A stretch of DNA of 64,000 nt, taken from assembly GCA_963712715.1 (NCBI GenBank), contig CAVQJI010000054.1, positions 1 to 64,000 of the forward strand, given 5' to 3'. Position numbers and translations under genes: made by a program. The notes beneath the pieces are model-generated. The model searched no databases. It was not told the origin of the DNA and saw nothing but the letters and a program-made list of their open reading frames with translations. Below are positions 48,481 through 55,881 of the stretch, in pieces (position 1 is the stretch's first letter; each line of letters begins with the position of its first letter). This DNA is from JAFEDN01 sp963712715 (GTDB lineage Bacteria > Pseudomonadota > Gammaproteobacteria > Coxiellales > Coxiellaceae).

Positions 48481-50217
48481 TCATTTTTTCAGGCCTGACT
48501 CCTTTGGTGCCTTAATATTAAGGTCTTTAATAATTTGACAGGGTAATGGGAGTCGATAATGTCGACAAGCTACTAAAATGATTGGCCATAGACCGAAACG
48601 GACTGCAGAGAGCAATTCTAATCGAGGTATATGGTTACATTCGCCAAACACCTGAGTCATGAATTCTTCAGCAGATTGCTCTATGTAAACATCTACCAAT
48701 GTAGATCCGTGGGTATTTTGATTGGTATAAAAATTTTCTTCGGACATTTCATCAGGATACCAACATTGAAAATTGCAATGCTTCAGATGATCTTTTTTGA
48801 AAGATTGTATTTTTTTGTAAAGCGCATCATCTTTCATTAAAGCAGCCCATAGTGCAATCGTCGGATAGAAAATACTGGACATTGTAACTTGATGACGATA
48901 TTCATCATTTTTAATTTTAGGATGCGAAAGCAAATCAGAATAAGAATTCAATATGCTGGGGTAACTTCTATGAAATTGGTATGCAAAAACAGCATTGTCA
49001 AATAGTGTATTTAACCATTCTTTGATAAAATCATGATGAGTGCTATCTAATGCAAGAAATGAAAGAGCCATGAGAATATCTATTGTCTGATCCTCTTTAA
49101 GCGGTGATAACAAAACTGGATTATTAATAATTAAATTTTTTAATGCGGCTGACAGCATGCTCAGGGCAGGGCCTAAGTCATCTTGATTTTTTTCGCTCTC
49201 GTTTTTTATTTCTTTCGCGTGATAGACCCATAAGCTACCTACTGCTAAGCGACCCAGTATATCAAATAATTTTAGGTTAACATCAATATGATTGGAGGGC
49301 AAAACAGCACTAGAAATTGAATGCTTTTTCCCAGTCAGTGGAATAATTTTCTCAGATAAATACTGATAGGAGATTTTTTTATGTATTTCCAAAATGGAAA
49401 GAAAAGTTGATTGAATGGCCTGGGCTGTTTTTGTCTGTTTGGAAAAATATTCTTTAGATAATTCCCACGAGTGAAGCAGTATTAATTCGCTAGATAAATA
49501 AGGAGATTCAATATTGTTTATTTCCCTTGCCCAAGTATATAGAATCCATAAACAAATATTCAGTTGTCGGAGAGCTTTTATCTTATCAGCATCTTTAGAA
49601 AAATCTCTTTTTGTAATAGTAAGGATTAAGTCTTTGAAATGGCGGTAAGACGCTTCGGGTTCATCTAAAAGTGCTAAGGATTTACGCAGATGAGATTGTA
49701 GATGAGAGGGCAAAAATTTTTCTTGGAGAAAATTGGATAAAATCATTTCTGCCAGCTTATCGCCATTCCATTCTATAAATTCAATAGAAGGATTTTTAGT
49801 TTTAACATCGTTAGTATAGTTGCTAATCGCGAGTCTAACAGATCCTTCAAGGACTTCTCCGCCCAAGCAGATACAGATGACTATTTTTTTACTTTTATGT
49901 TCAGGGGGTATATGGGTGGGAATATAAACGTCTAATATGTCATTTAAAGATTGTCGAAGGGATTGAGGATCGCTATCCCAAGCTTCACGAGTGACGTTCC
50001 CTGGTTTTATTGAGATCAGATAGAGGGCTTCCGGTTTTTCATCTAATTGCCCTACCGCAGCGATGTCCACGCCATATTGTCTAGTGCCTCGACGGATTGG
50101 TTTTGATAAAATATTTAATCCTAATTCGCTCAGTAAATCTGGCAGTACGATGTCCAATTCATCTCTTTCTTTTAAAGCACTTAAGTACTCTTTAATAATG
50201 AGTTTCATCTGCTTCAT
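48481..50217 (-). CDS. Large protein with N-terminal PD-(D/E)XK-like nuclease domain
   Basis: A 578-residue protein, second gene of a two-gene minus-strand operon. The N-terminal 150 residues resemble a restriction-endonuclease fold: LLSELGLNI (Glu31), RQYGVDIAAVG (Asp51) and LYLISIK (Lys71), followed by KIVICICLGG. In the last motif the usual acidic or Gln residue before the Lys is Ser, so activity is uncertain. The remaining 400 residues are helical with no motif I can name. Its start overlaps the stop of the upstream gene by four bases (ATGA, 50214-50217). In this setting it is likely the effector of a defence pair. I do not know a named system with this pair. Confidence 0.55.
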   Translation of the reverse strand: MKQMKLIIKEYLSALKERDELDIVLPDLLSELGLNILSKPIRRGTRQYGVDIAAVGQLDEKPEALYLISIKPGNVTREAWDSDPQSLRQSLNDILDVYIPTHIPPEHKSKKIVICICLGGEVLEGSVRLAISNYTNDVKTKNPSIEFIEWNGDKLAEMILSNFLQEKFLPSHLQSHLRKSLALLDEPEASYRHFKDLILTITKRDFSKDADKIKALRQLNICLWILYTWAREINNIESPYLSSELILLHSWELSKEYFSKQTKTAQAIQSTFLSILEIHKKISYQYLSEKIIPLTGKKHSISSAVLPSNHIDVNLKLFDILGRLAVGSLWVYHAKEIKNESEKNQDDLGPALSMLSAALKNLIINNPVLLSPLKEDQTIDILMALSFLALDSTHHDFIKEWLNTLFDNAVFAYQFHRSYPSILNSYSDLLSHPKIKNDEYRHQVTMSSIFYPTIALWAALMKDDALYKKIQSFKKDHLKHCNFQCWYPDEMSEENFYTNQNTHGSTLVDVYIEQSAEEFMTQVFGECNHIPRLELLSAVRFGLWPIILVACRHYRLPLPCQIIKDLNIKAPKESGLKK

Positions 50218-51962
50218 ATAGTGAGTTCCTCGCTTCTGAAAATGATGAGCATTTGTTCCAGTTCAAAAGGAGAAAGACGTTCTAATCGGGGTCTTTCTTG
50301 AAAAAAACGGTGCTGTTGCAGAGGAGCTTCAGCGCGGGAAATTCTGCCGCCTAATCCTTGTTGATAGTAAATAAATTTTCTGCCATAAAGTAGTGTGATT
50401 TTTTTGGCAGATAATTCAAAAACAGATTTTGGTCGATTCATCCATGCGGCTGTTATCTGTTGATTTAAAAATTTATAATGGGCGGCTCGATGGAATTCTG
50501 AAGGGAGTAGTTCTGGAATTTTGCCCGATGCATTAATATCTTCAAAGTAAGCGTCGGATTTCTCCAAAGCATGTTGAATTAGTGTTCTTACGCTACCTGT
50601 TTTTTTATTTTGCATCTCTTGCAAAAAGCTCTGGACTTTGCCAGGATAATTGACAAGAAGCGGATCAAATAAAAAGGGTGCGATTAGTGCTGTTGTTTCT
50701 TCATCGGTCATTTCTAATAATGAAACGATCAAGCTAGTGACTGCAATAGGATGATAAAAAAGGTAGCCAATCGCTTTTCTTATGAAAAAAACAAATTCGT
50801 TTTTTTGACAACCAGCCAATTCTTCTGAAACGCTTGTTAAGTAGAGATTTTGTTCAGAATCAGAAAAAGCACAGAGGATATGTTCTATGGCTAAGCAAAG
50901 TGTTGGTTCGCCCCGCCGTAACCATCGAGTAGCCAGTTGGTTGAGTAAATCAAGGTGATTGTGATATAGCTCATAGGCTGTACTTTCAAATAAAGTCAGT
51001 GAAAAATGATTAGAGAGGATTACGGTTTCAAGAAATTGAAGAACATTACCATTTTCCTCTTTTTGTAGAGATTTAACAATATAGCGATCTATATTTTTAA
51101 GTGTATTTGTATTACATACAGTCATTTTTTTGATATGGCTTAAAAAAACATCTAAAAATGGTGGCGGCAGTCTATTTTTTGTAGTGATTAGCCATTCTGA
51201 AAAAACTTGCAAGGTATACTCTTTCCCTTTAGAAAAAATAAGGTTGATAATATTGGCAATATGAGATTCTTCTACTAATGATGGGTTATTTTGATATAAA
51301 TGAAGAACAGATCTTAAAGTGATGGCTAAGAGTGGGTTATCATTTTCAGTGTCGGCGATTTGCCTTAAGGTACTGTAAGCCTGATTTAATATCTCAGTGT
51401 TTCCTGCATAATGCATCATTCCCAATGCAAATAATGTTCTTTTTCGAATGTCAACGTCCTCATGGTTTTTTAATTGTAAGGCTTGGTTGAAATAATGAAT
51501 GAGATCTAGGTGTGTCCCTGCTACGAGAGCCGGACTTAAGAATTCATGCCATTGCTGAGGAGCGTTTAATATAAGCGCCATGGCTTCTACGAGTTGTGAG
51601 GGTTTCGATAGATAGAAATCTATCATTGATGAAAGAGTAGCCTCGGGCGCTAATTTTCCCATAGTGTATCTGACCAAATGTTTCACGCAGGCCATCATTA
51701 TTTCGACTTTTGTTTCAAAATGAGGTATTGCAAGTGTTAGCATCCCAAGAATTAGAAAATAATCGTCTTTAGAAATATTTTCTGAGGTTGTTGCCATTAA
51801 TTCGCTTAAGACATCTGTTATTTGATTGTTATGAATTTGAACGATCGTATCGGCGATAGTTTTGGCGTCATAAGCGCTTTTTAATAGCATAGAGAGTGTA
51901 GGCAAAAAGAGCCCCTCTTTTTTAGCGGCTATTAACGTGTCATAGACTTCATTCATGATCAT
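50214..51962 (-). CDS. Helical-repeat (HEAT-like) protein, partner of the nuclease-like gene
   Basis: A 582-residue protein built of short amphipathic helices throughout (for example ADTIVQIHNNQITDVLSELM, KRTLFALGMMHYAGNTEIL, LLAITLRSVLHLYQNNPSLV). This looks like a HEAT/ARM-type alpha solenoid; no catalytic motif is visible. The C-terminal 90 residues are basic (FIYYQQGLGGRISRAEAP, FFQERPRLERLSPFELEQML). It is translationally coupled to the following nuclease-like gene. Its own start (ATGATCATG, 51962) overlaps the stop of a short truncated frame upstream. It is probably the sensor or scaffold of the pair (inference). Confidence 0.5.
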   Translation of the reverse strand: MIMNEVYDTLIAAKKEGLFLPTLSMLLKSAYDAKTIADTIVQIHNNQITDVLSELMATTSENISKDDYFLILGMLTLAIPHFETKVEIMMACVKHLVRYTMGKLAPEATLSSMIDFYLSKPSQLVEAMALILNAPQQWHEFLSPALVAGTHLDLIHYFNQALQLKNHEDVDIRKRTLFALGMMHYAGNTEILNQAYSTLRQIADTENDNPLLAITLRSVLHLYQNNPSLVEESHIANIINLIFSKGKEYTLQVFSEWLITTKNRLPPPFLDVFLSHIKKMTVCNTNTLKNIDRYIVKSLQKEENGNVLQFLETVILSNHFSLTLFESTAYELYHNHLDLLNQLATRWLRRGEPTLCLAIEHILCAFSDSEQNLYLTSVSEELAGCQKNEFVFFIRKAIGYLFYHPIAVTSLIVSLLEMTDEETTALIAPFLFDPLLVNYPGKVQSFLQEMQNKKTGSVRTLIQHALEKSDAYFEDINASGKIPELLPSEFHRAAHYKFLNQQITAAWMNRPKSVFELSAKKITLLYGRKFIYYQQGLGGRISRAEAPLQQHRFFQERPRLERLSPFELEQMLIIFRSEELTI

Positions 51963-52081
51963 TCCTTTGCATGGGCTATTAAATTGACGACCGTTTTTTG
52001 AATTTGTTCCTCATTCATTTGCGCAATGAGAAGCTTGCTGTTCTGGTGGCGCCCCAGGGCCTGTATAAAGCTGCAGATGCT
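51959..52081 (-). pseudogene. 3' remnant of a gene upstream of the helical-repeat/nuclease pair
   Basis: On the minus strand a frame of about 41 codons ends in IQALGRHQNSKLLIAQ and then MNEEQIQKTVVNLIAHAKE. Its TGA overlaps the next gene's start (ATGA, 51959-51962), the same coupling as between the next two genes. No start codon or family is recognisable upstream of 52081. It may be the tail of a lost third gene, or only the 19-residue peptide that starts at its internal ATG. Confidence 0.3.
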
Positions 52082-52163
52082 TCAGAGGAATTTATTAAAC
52101 TATCTTTCTGAGCTTGGTCCTTGTTGTTATGAATACTCTTAAAAGCATATTAACTCCAAATTT

Positions 52164-52559
52164 TTATGCCAAAACTTGTTGTGCTGCTTCAGCTAAGAAT
52201 TCAGAACGGTTTTTTCCGCAAAGCTTAGCTGCGTGATCTATTTCTGCCAACAAGCCTGTATCGATTGAGATATTAATTCTTTTTAAACGGCCAGTTGGAG
52301 GAATAATGTTAATAAAACAGAAAATAGCTGACTTACTTTCAGGAGACAATATTATTTTTTCGAGAGAGGTAGGCTTTGGCAGCTTTTCCTTATCTTCAAG
52401 CATTCCTTCCATATGGAAAATTAATCCATTTCGTCCGTTCCTTACAGCGTCATTTATTGTATTGCCAGCTGACACGCAGCCAGGAAAATCAGGAAAGGTA
52501 ACCCCATACTTGCCAGCTTTTTTTGTCTTATAAATTAAAGCTACGTATGTTAAAAACAT
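52164..52559 (-). CDS. hicB: HicB antitoxin
   Basis: A 131-residue HicB. The N-terminal partial RNase-H-like fold reads YGVTFPDFPGCVSAGNTINDAVRNGRNGL, the diagnostic HicB pattern. The C-terminal part (RLKRINISIDTGLLAEIDHAAKLCGKNRSEFLAEAAQQVL) is a ribbon-helix-helix DNA-binding domain. It neutralises HicA and represses the operon. The start is placed at 52559 because GAGGAG precedes it; ten extra codons upstream lack a site. It lies downstream of hicA on the same strand with an 80-base gap. Confidence 0.85.
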   Translation of the reverse strand: MFLTYVALIYKTKKAGKYGVTFPDFPGCVSAGNTINDAVRNGRNGLIFHMEGMLEDKEKLPKPTSLEKIILSPESKSAIFCFINIIPPTGRLKRINISIDTGLLAEIDHAAKLCGKNRSEFLAEAAQQVLA

Positions 52560-52638
52560 TAAAACCTCCTCTTTCCCATAAATATACATTTCTTGCTATT
52601 ATAATTTACATTTTTCGTACATTCGATTTTTGTGTGGC

Positions 52639-52866
52639 TTACAGTAATTCTGCCTGTTTTAAAATACTTTTCACTACCCATACAGGTAAATCCTTAACTG
52701 GATGCTGAACTGTAACTGTACCTTTTTTATCAGGATGTTTGAATTGATGATGGCTACCTTTTATGCGATGTAAAATCCACCCCCTTTCTTTTATATACCG
52801 AATCACCGTTTGGCTAGAACTTAAATGCCGAATCGACATTCGGCTAGAGCGAGCATTCTTTTTCAT
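52639..52866 (-). CDS. hicA: HicA mRNA interferase toxin
   Basis: A 75-residue HicA with the double-stranded RNA-binding-like fold: VIRYIKERGWILHRIKGSHHQFKHP holds the catalytic His in GSHH, followed by GTVTVQHPVKDLP and the terminal helix VKSILKQAEL. HicA cleaves mRNA. The first 16 residues are longer than in many HicA proteins and are encoded over a palindrome (52827-52844). A GGGGA site supports the start at 52866. hicA precedes hicB, the usual order. Confidence 0.85.
   Translation of the reverse strand: MKKNARSSRMSIRHLSSSQTVIRYIKERGWILHRIKGSHHQFKHPDKKGTVTVQHPVKDLPVWVVKSILKQAELL
52827..52844. promoter_or_regulatory. Palindrome within the start of hicA
   Basis: GCCGAAT and ATTCGGC separated by CGAC, inside the first codons of hicA. 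Next to it GGCTAGAAC and GGCTAGAGC form a direct repeat about 30 bases apart. It could be an operator for HicB or the mark of a small insertion that lengthened the hicA N terminus. Confidence 0.35.
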
Positions 52867-53457
52867 GACAATTTCCCCGTTGTCTTCACTACCCTCCTTG
52901 GTTACTGCGCGTGATCATATCCTGATCAATCAAATATTTTGCACGATCCACAACTCTATCTTTTTGGCACGTGCCCCTATATTTCTAGAAATACCATAAA
53001 CTTAGATACTTCAAAGATTTGGTTAGTATACAAACTTTTGTGTGTATTGCAACCCTCTTCTAAATAGAAGCACCCAAGTTTATTGTCTATGTGGGGGAGC
53101 AGATGGGTTGGCGATAGTGTCAGGTATTCTGAAGACATAATATCGCCAGAAAAGAATTACCATATTATGGGCGGTGCTATTTAGATATTTTTAAGTCTAA
53201 AAATAACAAACTTGGCCAGGATTACTGATAAAAAATTAGTGGGTCTCCTAAATTTAAGCAAAATCGGGAAAGTTTTTCAAAAAATCCTTGCCGGAATTTT
53301 GCCGGAATCAAGGGGTCATAAGGGGTCACGATTAAATGATTTTATAGTAAAATATACAAATTTGTGAAGGACGTCCATTTCAAAAAAATAATTTTTAAAA
53401 CAAAGAGTTACAGCACTATTTCTGGGTTAAAATCAAAAACCCTATGATGGGGTCTTT
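52867..53457. other. Island right end, no gene seen
   Basis: About 590 bases without a credible gene. From about 53220 it parallels the sequence before att site 1 (TACTGATAAAAAATTAGTGGGTCT, then the paired TTGCCGGAA repeat at 53288, AAGGGGTCATAAGGGGTCAC and GGACGTCC). No integrase gene is found here or elsewhere in the window. Confidence 0.5.
53288..53307. repeat. Paired TTGCCGGAA repeat, left arm of att site 2
   Basis: Identical to the pair at 45394-45413 and placed about 155 bases before tRNA-Lys fragment 2, close to the spacing of the left pair at att site 1. Confidence 0.5.
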
Positions 53458-53505
53458 TGTCTTTTAATCCGTTGGTCCCGAGTTCGAATCTCGGCTGGCC
53501 CACCA
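53458..53505 (+). other. tRNA-Lys(UUU) 3' fragment, attachment site 2
   Basis: Anticodon loop CTTTTAA, T stem CCGAG/CTCGG around TTCGAAT, acceptor end TGGCCCACCA with encoded CCA. It differs from site 1 by a matched A/T pair in the T stem, so it derives from a different but functional tRNA-Lys gene. The 5' half is absent. With site 1 it bounds the 8.2-kb island. Confidence 0.75.
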
Positions 53506-53572
53506 AATAAAAGCATAAAAATCAAAAAATTATCGTAACTCTCCACCGGCCTCTCAGTAACCTGAGAAATTT

Positions 53573-53592
53573 TTGCCGGAATCTTGCCGGAA
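53573..53592. repeat. Paired TTGCCGGAA repeat, right arm of att site 2
   Basis: TTGCCGGAATCTTGCCGGAA, about 70 bases after tRNA-Lys fragment 2, as at att site 1. Confidence 0.5.
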
Positions 53593-53715
53593 TGTTACAA
53601 CAAGGAAAGTATACCTTGAACGGGAGCTGCTGAGTTTCAAAAAACATCGACTTCATCAACGATTTTTTAATATAATACCTATTGATATTCCCTATCCACC
53701 CACCAGGAGCAACTT

Positions 53716-55185
53716 TTGGATTTCGAGCGGGTATTATTTCACATTGAGCACTCAGCCACGCTTCGCTTGCTACAAAGTAGACAAGCGCCACTGGCCATGA
53801 GTTTTTTCTTCTTTGCTTTTAAATTTAAAAATCGCTTGCAAATCCCCTATTCTGAACTGAAAGAACTGTTGACTGAGTTTTTAGAAAATTTAGACGACGA
53901 TGCCAGGCAAGAATATACTCTGTTGCCTCAACAATTTCTGGATCTTTGGAGCAATGACAACCAGGGATTTATTCGCAAATATTTTGAGTTGAATCAGGAC
54001 GAACCGATGACAGAGCTGACAGCAGACACAGAGCGCGCACTCGAGTGGATGCAAAATTTGGAAAAAAGAGAGTTTGTGGGTACACAATCCCGTTTTCTTT
54101 CTATCTATGAGAGCATGAAGCGGATTGCGGATCAAACGGAGGATAATCCGGAATCGCGCCTGTTATTTTTGAAAGAGCAGCGGAAAAAATTAGAGGATGA
54201 AATCAAGGCCATTCAAGCCACAGGAATGGTCCATCGGATGGACGCCACCCAGATTCGAGAGCGTTTTCTTAATTTAATTGAAGATTCCCGGCGGCTGATT
54301 TCAGAATTTCGCCTGATTGAAGACATTTTTAAAGACATCACCCGAAAAATTAAAGAAAAGAAATTAAAAGAGGCCGTGACGAAAGGGGAAATTTTACGAG
54401 AGGTATTGGACGCCCATGATGGCCTTGAGGAGTCGGATCAGGGAAGAAGTTTCTCGGCTTTTTGGAGTTTTTTGATTTCGGAGGACCAGCAAAATCAGCT
54501 CAGGGCTTTGAGTGAAAAAATATTAGAAACTCCAGAAATTCGGGAATTTGTTCGCAAAAATCCGGACCGGCAATTCGATTCGAGCATACTTAAACTGAAA
54601 AGCCAACTCCTGCAAGTGGGGCAGAAGGTATTGAAGTCTAAATTCAGGCTTTCCGAAGAGTTAAGAAAACTTCTGCACCAAAAAGCGCTGGTGGAAAACA
54701 AACGGGTATTAGAACTCGCCTCCGAGATCAAGAAGTTGCTGTTGGAACATCCGGCATTCTTAGAGCCTGGGCCAAAAGATTTCACAACCTTACAGGATGG
54801 CCCTGGAATTTACTTGCCTCTTTCCCGTCCTTTGTGGCAACCCGGCTGTGACGCCCGGTTTGCCAATAAACAGTTAGAAACTTCAGCAGAGATAGACTCC
54901 ATGCAGGCGCTTCAGAATTTGACGGCGATCATGAATGCCCCACCCATTTCGGAATCGGAACTCGAAGCTCGCATTGAAAAGTTGCTCGTGAATATGAGTC
55001 AAGTGTCGTTGTCGGAGGTTGTTAAGGTATTTCCAATTAAATTTGGTACTTTTGAAGTGCTGGGTTATTTGTTGATGGCTACCAGGAGCAGTCAACATAT
55101 GATTCGGTTCGATGAAACCGAGAAGATTCTTTGTTCTGAACAAGGATTTGCTTTGACGGTTCCACAGGTGATTTTTACAAGGTAA
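53716..55185 (+). CDS. jetA: Wadjet JetA (DUF3375, kleisin-like subunit)
   Basis: A 489-residue DUF3375 protein. The start MDFERVLFHIEHSATLRLLQSRQAPL, ERALEWMQNLEKREFVGTQSRF, DQGRSFSAFWSFLIS and a C-terminal helical part near 385-480 are family hallmarks. JetA is the MukF/kleisin-like bridge of type I Wadjet, an SMC complex that recognises and restricts circular plasmids. The TTG at 53716 is the best start: AGGAG is seven bases upstream and the family N terminus begins exactly there. A possible -10 TATAAT is at 53671-53676. It is the first gene of jetABC and lies about 200 bases beyond att site 2. Confidence 0.88.
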   Translation: MDFERVLFHIEHSATLRLLQSRQAPLAMSFFFFAFKFKNRLQIPYSELKELLTEFLENLDDDARQEYTLLPQQFLDLWSNDNQGFIRKYFELNQDEPMTELTADTERALEWMQNLEKREFVGTQSRFLSIYESMKRIADQTEDNPESRLLFLKEQRKKLEDEIKAIQATGMVHRMDATQIRERFLNLIEDSRRLISEFRLIEDIFKDITRKIKEKKLKEAVTKGEILREVLDAHDGLEESDQGRSFSAFWSFLISEDQQNQLRALSEKILETPEIREFVRKNPDRQFDSSILKLKSQLLQVGQKVLKSKFRLSEELRKLLHQKALVENKRVLELASEIKKLLLEHPAFLEPGPKDFTTLQDGPGIYLPLSRPLWQPGCDARFANKQLETSAEIDSMQALQNLTAIMNAPPISESELEARIEKLLVNMSQVSLSEVVKVFPIKFGTFEVLGYLLMATRSSQHMIRFDETEKILCSEQGFALTVPQVIFTR

Positions 55186-55191
55186 AGTTCT

Positions 55192-55878
55192 ATGGGTACA
55201 TATTCTTCTCCGAAAATAAAAAAACCAGAACAGAACGTGGCTCTTTCATCCGTTCTGATTAAGCTTCTACAAGGATTTGTTGTTTCCGATGAAAAAAAGT
55301 ATTGGGAATCGCTACTGACTTATCAGGAAGCTATCCGGGAGTATTTCTCCGCTCTGGGTCTTCAACTGCATTTAAGTACTGACGATGGCTACGCTTTTCT
55401 CAAGCAGGGGCGCCTGGAGCAACACCAGGAAGGGAATCAGGAAGGGGAAATTGACGATGGGGAAGCCGTGGTGGAGGGTGAAGAGGGAACTCTAGAGGAA
55501 TATCCGGCGACCTCTCAGATGCCAACCCTGGTGCGGAGGATTCCTCTTTCCTTTGAAATCAGCCTCCTGTGTGTTTTGCTGCGAGAAGCCCTGGAGCAAT
55601 TTGATTCTAAAGTGAATGACGATCACCGGTTAGTGCTTTCCCGTATCGACATTTATGATCTTCTAAAATTATTCTATGAGGAGAAAACAGATGAAACGAA
55701 GCAGGTCAAACGATTTGACGCACTGATCAATCGAGTGGTGGAGTTGGGATTTTTAAAAGAATTAAAAGGCAATCAGAATTCATTTGAAGTGCGAAGAATC
55801 ATTAAAGCGCAATTCGATGCTGAGAAACTGGTTGAAATTAAAACGCGAATGATGGCGGAAATAGGGGTTAAGGAGTAA
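55192..55878 (+). CDS. jetB: Wadjet JetB (DUF4194, MukE-like subunit)
   Basis: A 228-residue DUF4194 protein: VLIKLLQGFVVSDEKKYWESLL at the start, LVRRIPLSFEISLLCVLLREALEQFD in the centre, then a winged-helix-like end (RFDALINRVVELGFLKEL...FEVRRIIKAQFD). JetB is the KITE/MukE-like subunit that binds the JetA kleisin and the ATPase. An acidic insertion (about 80-105, Glu/Gly-rich) is unusual. The start is seven bases after jetA, and the ribosome site for jetC is embedded in its last codons. Confidence 0.87.
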   Translation: MGTYSSPKIKKPEQNVALSSVLIKLLQGFVVSDEKKYWESLLTYQEAIREYFSALGLQLHLSTDDGYAFLKQGRLEQHQEGNQEGEIDDGEAVVEGEEGTLEEYPATSQMPTLVRRIPLSFEISLLCVLLREALEQFDSKVNDDHRLVLSRIDIYDLLKLFYEEKTDETKQVKRFDALINRVVELGFLKELKGNQNSFEVRRIIKAQFDAEKLVEIKTRMMAEIGVKE

Positions 55879-55881
55879 AAA

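Noticed and set aside
53890..54785. Minus-strand frames opposite jetA
   Set aside because: They lack ribosome sites and family matches, while the sense strand is a clear DUF3375 protein.
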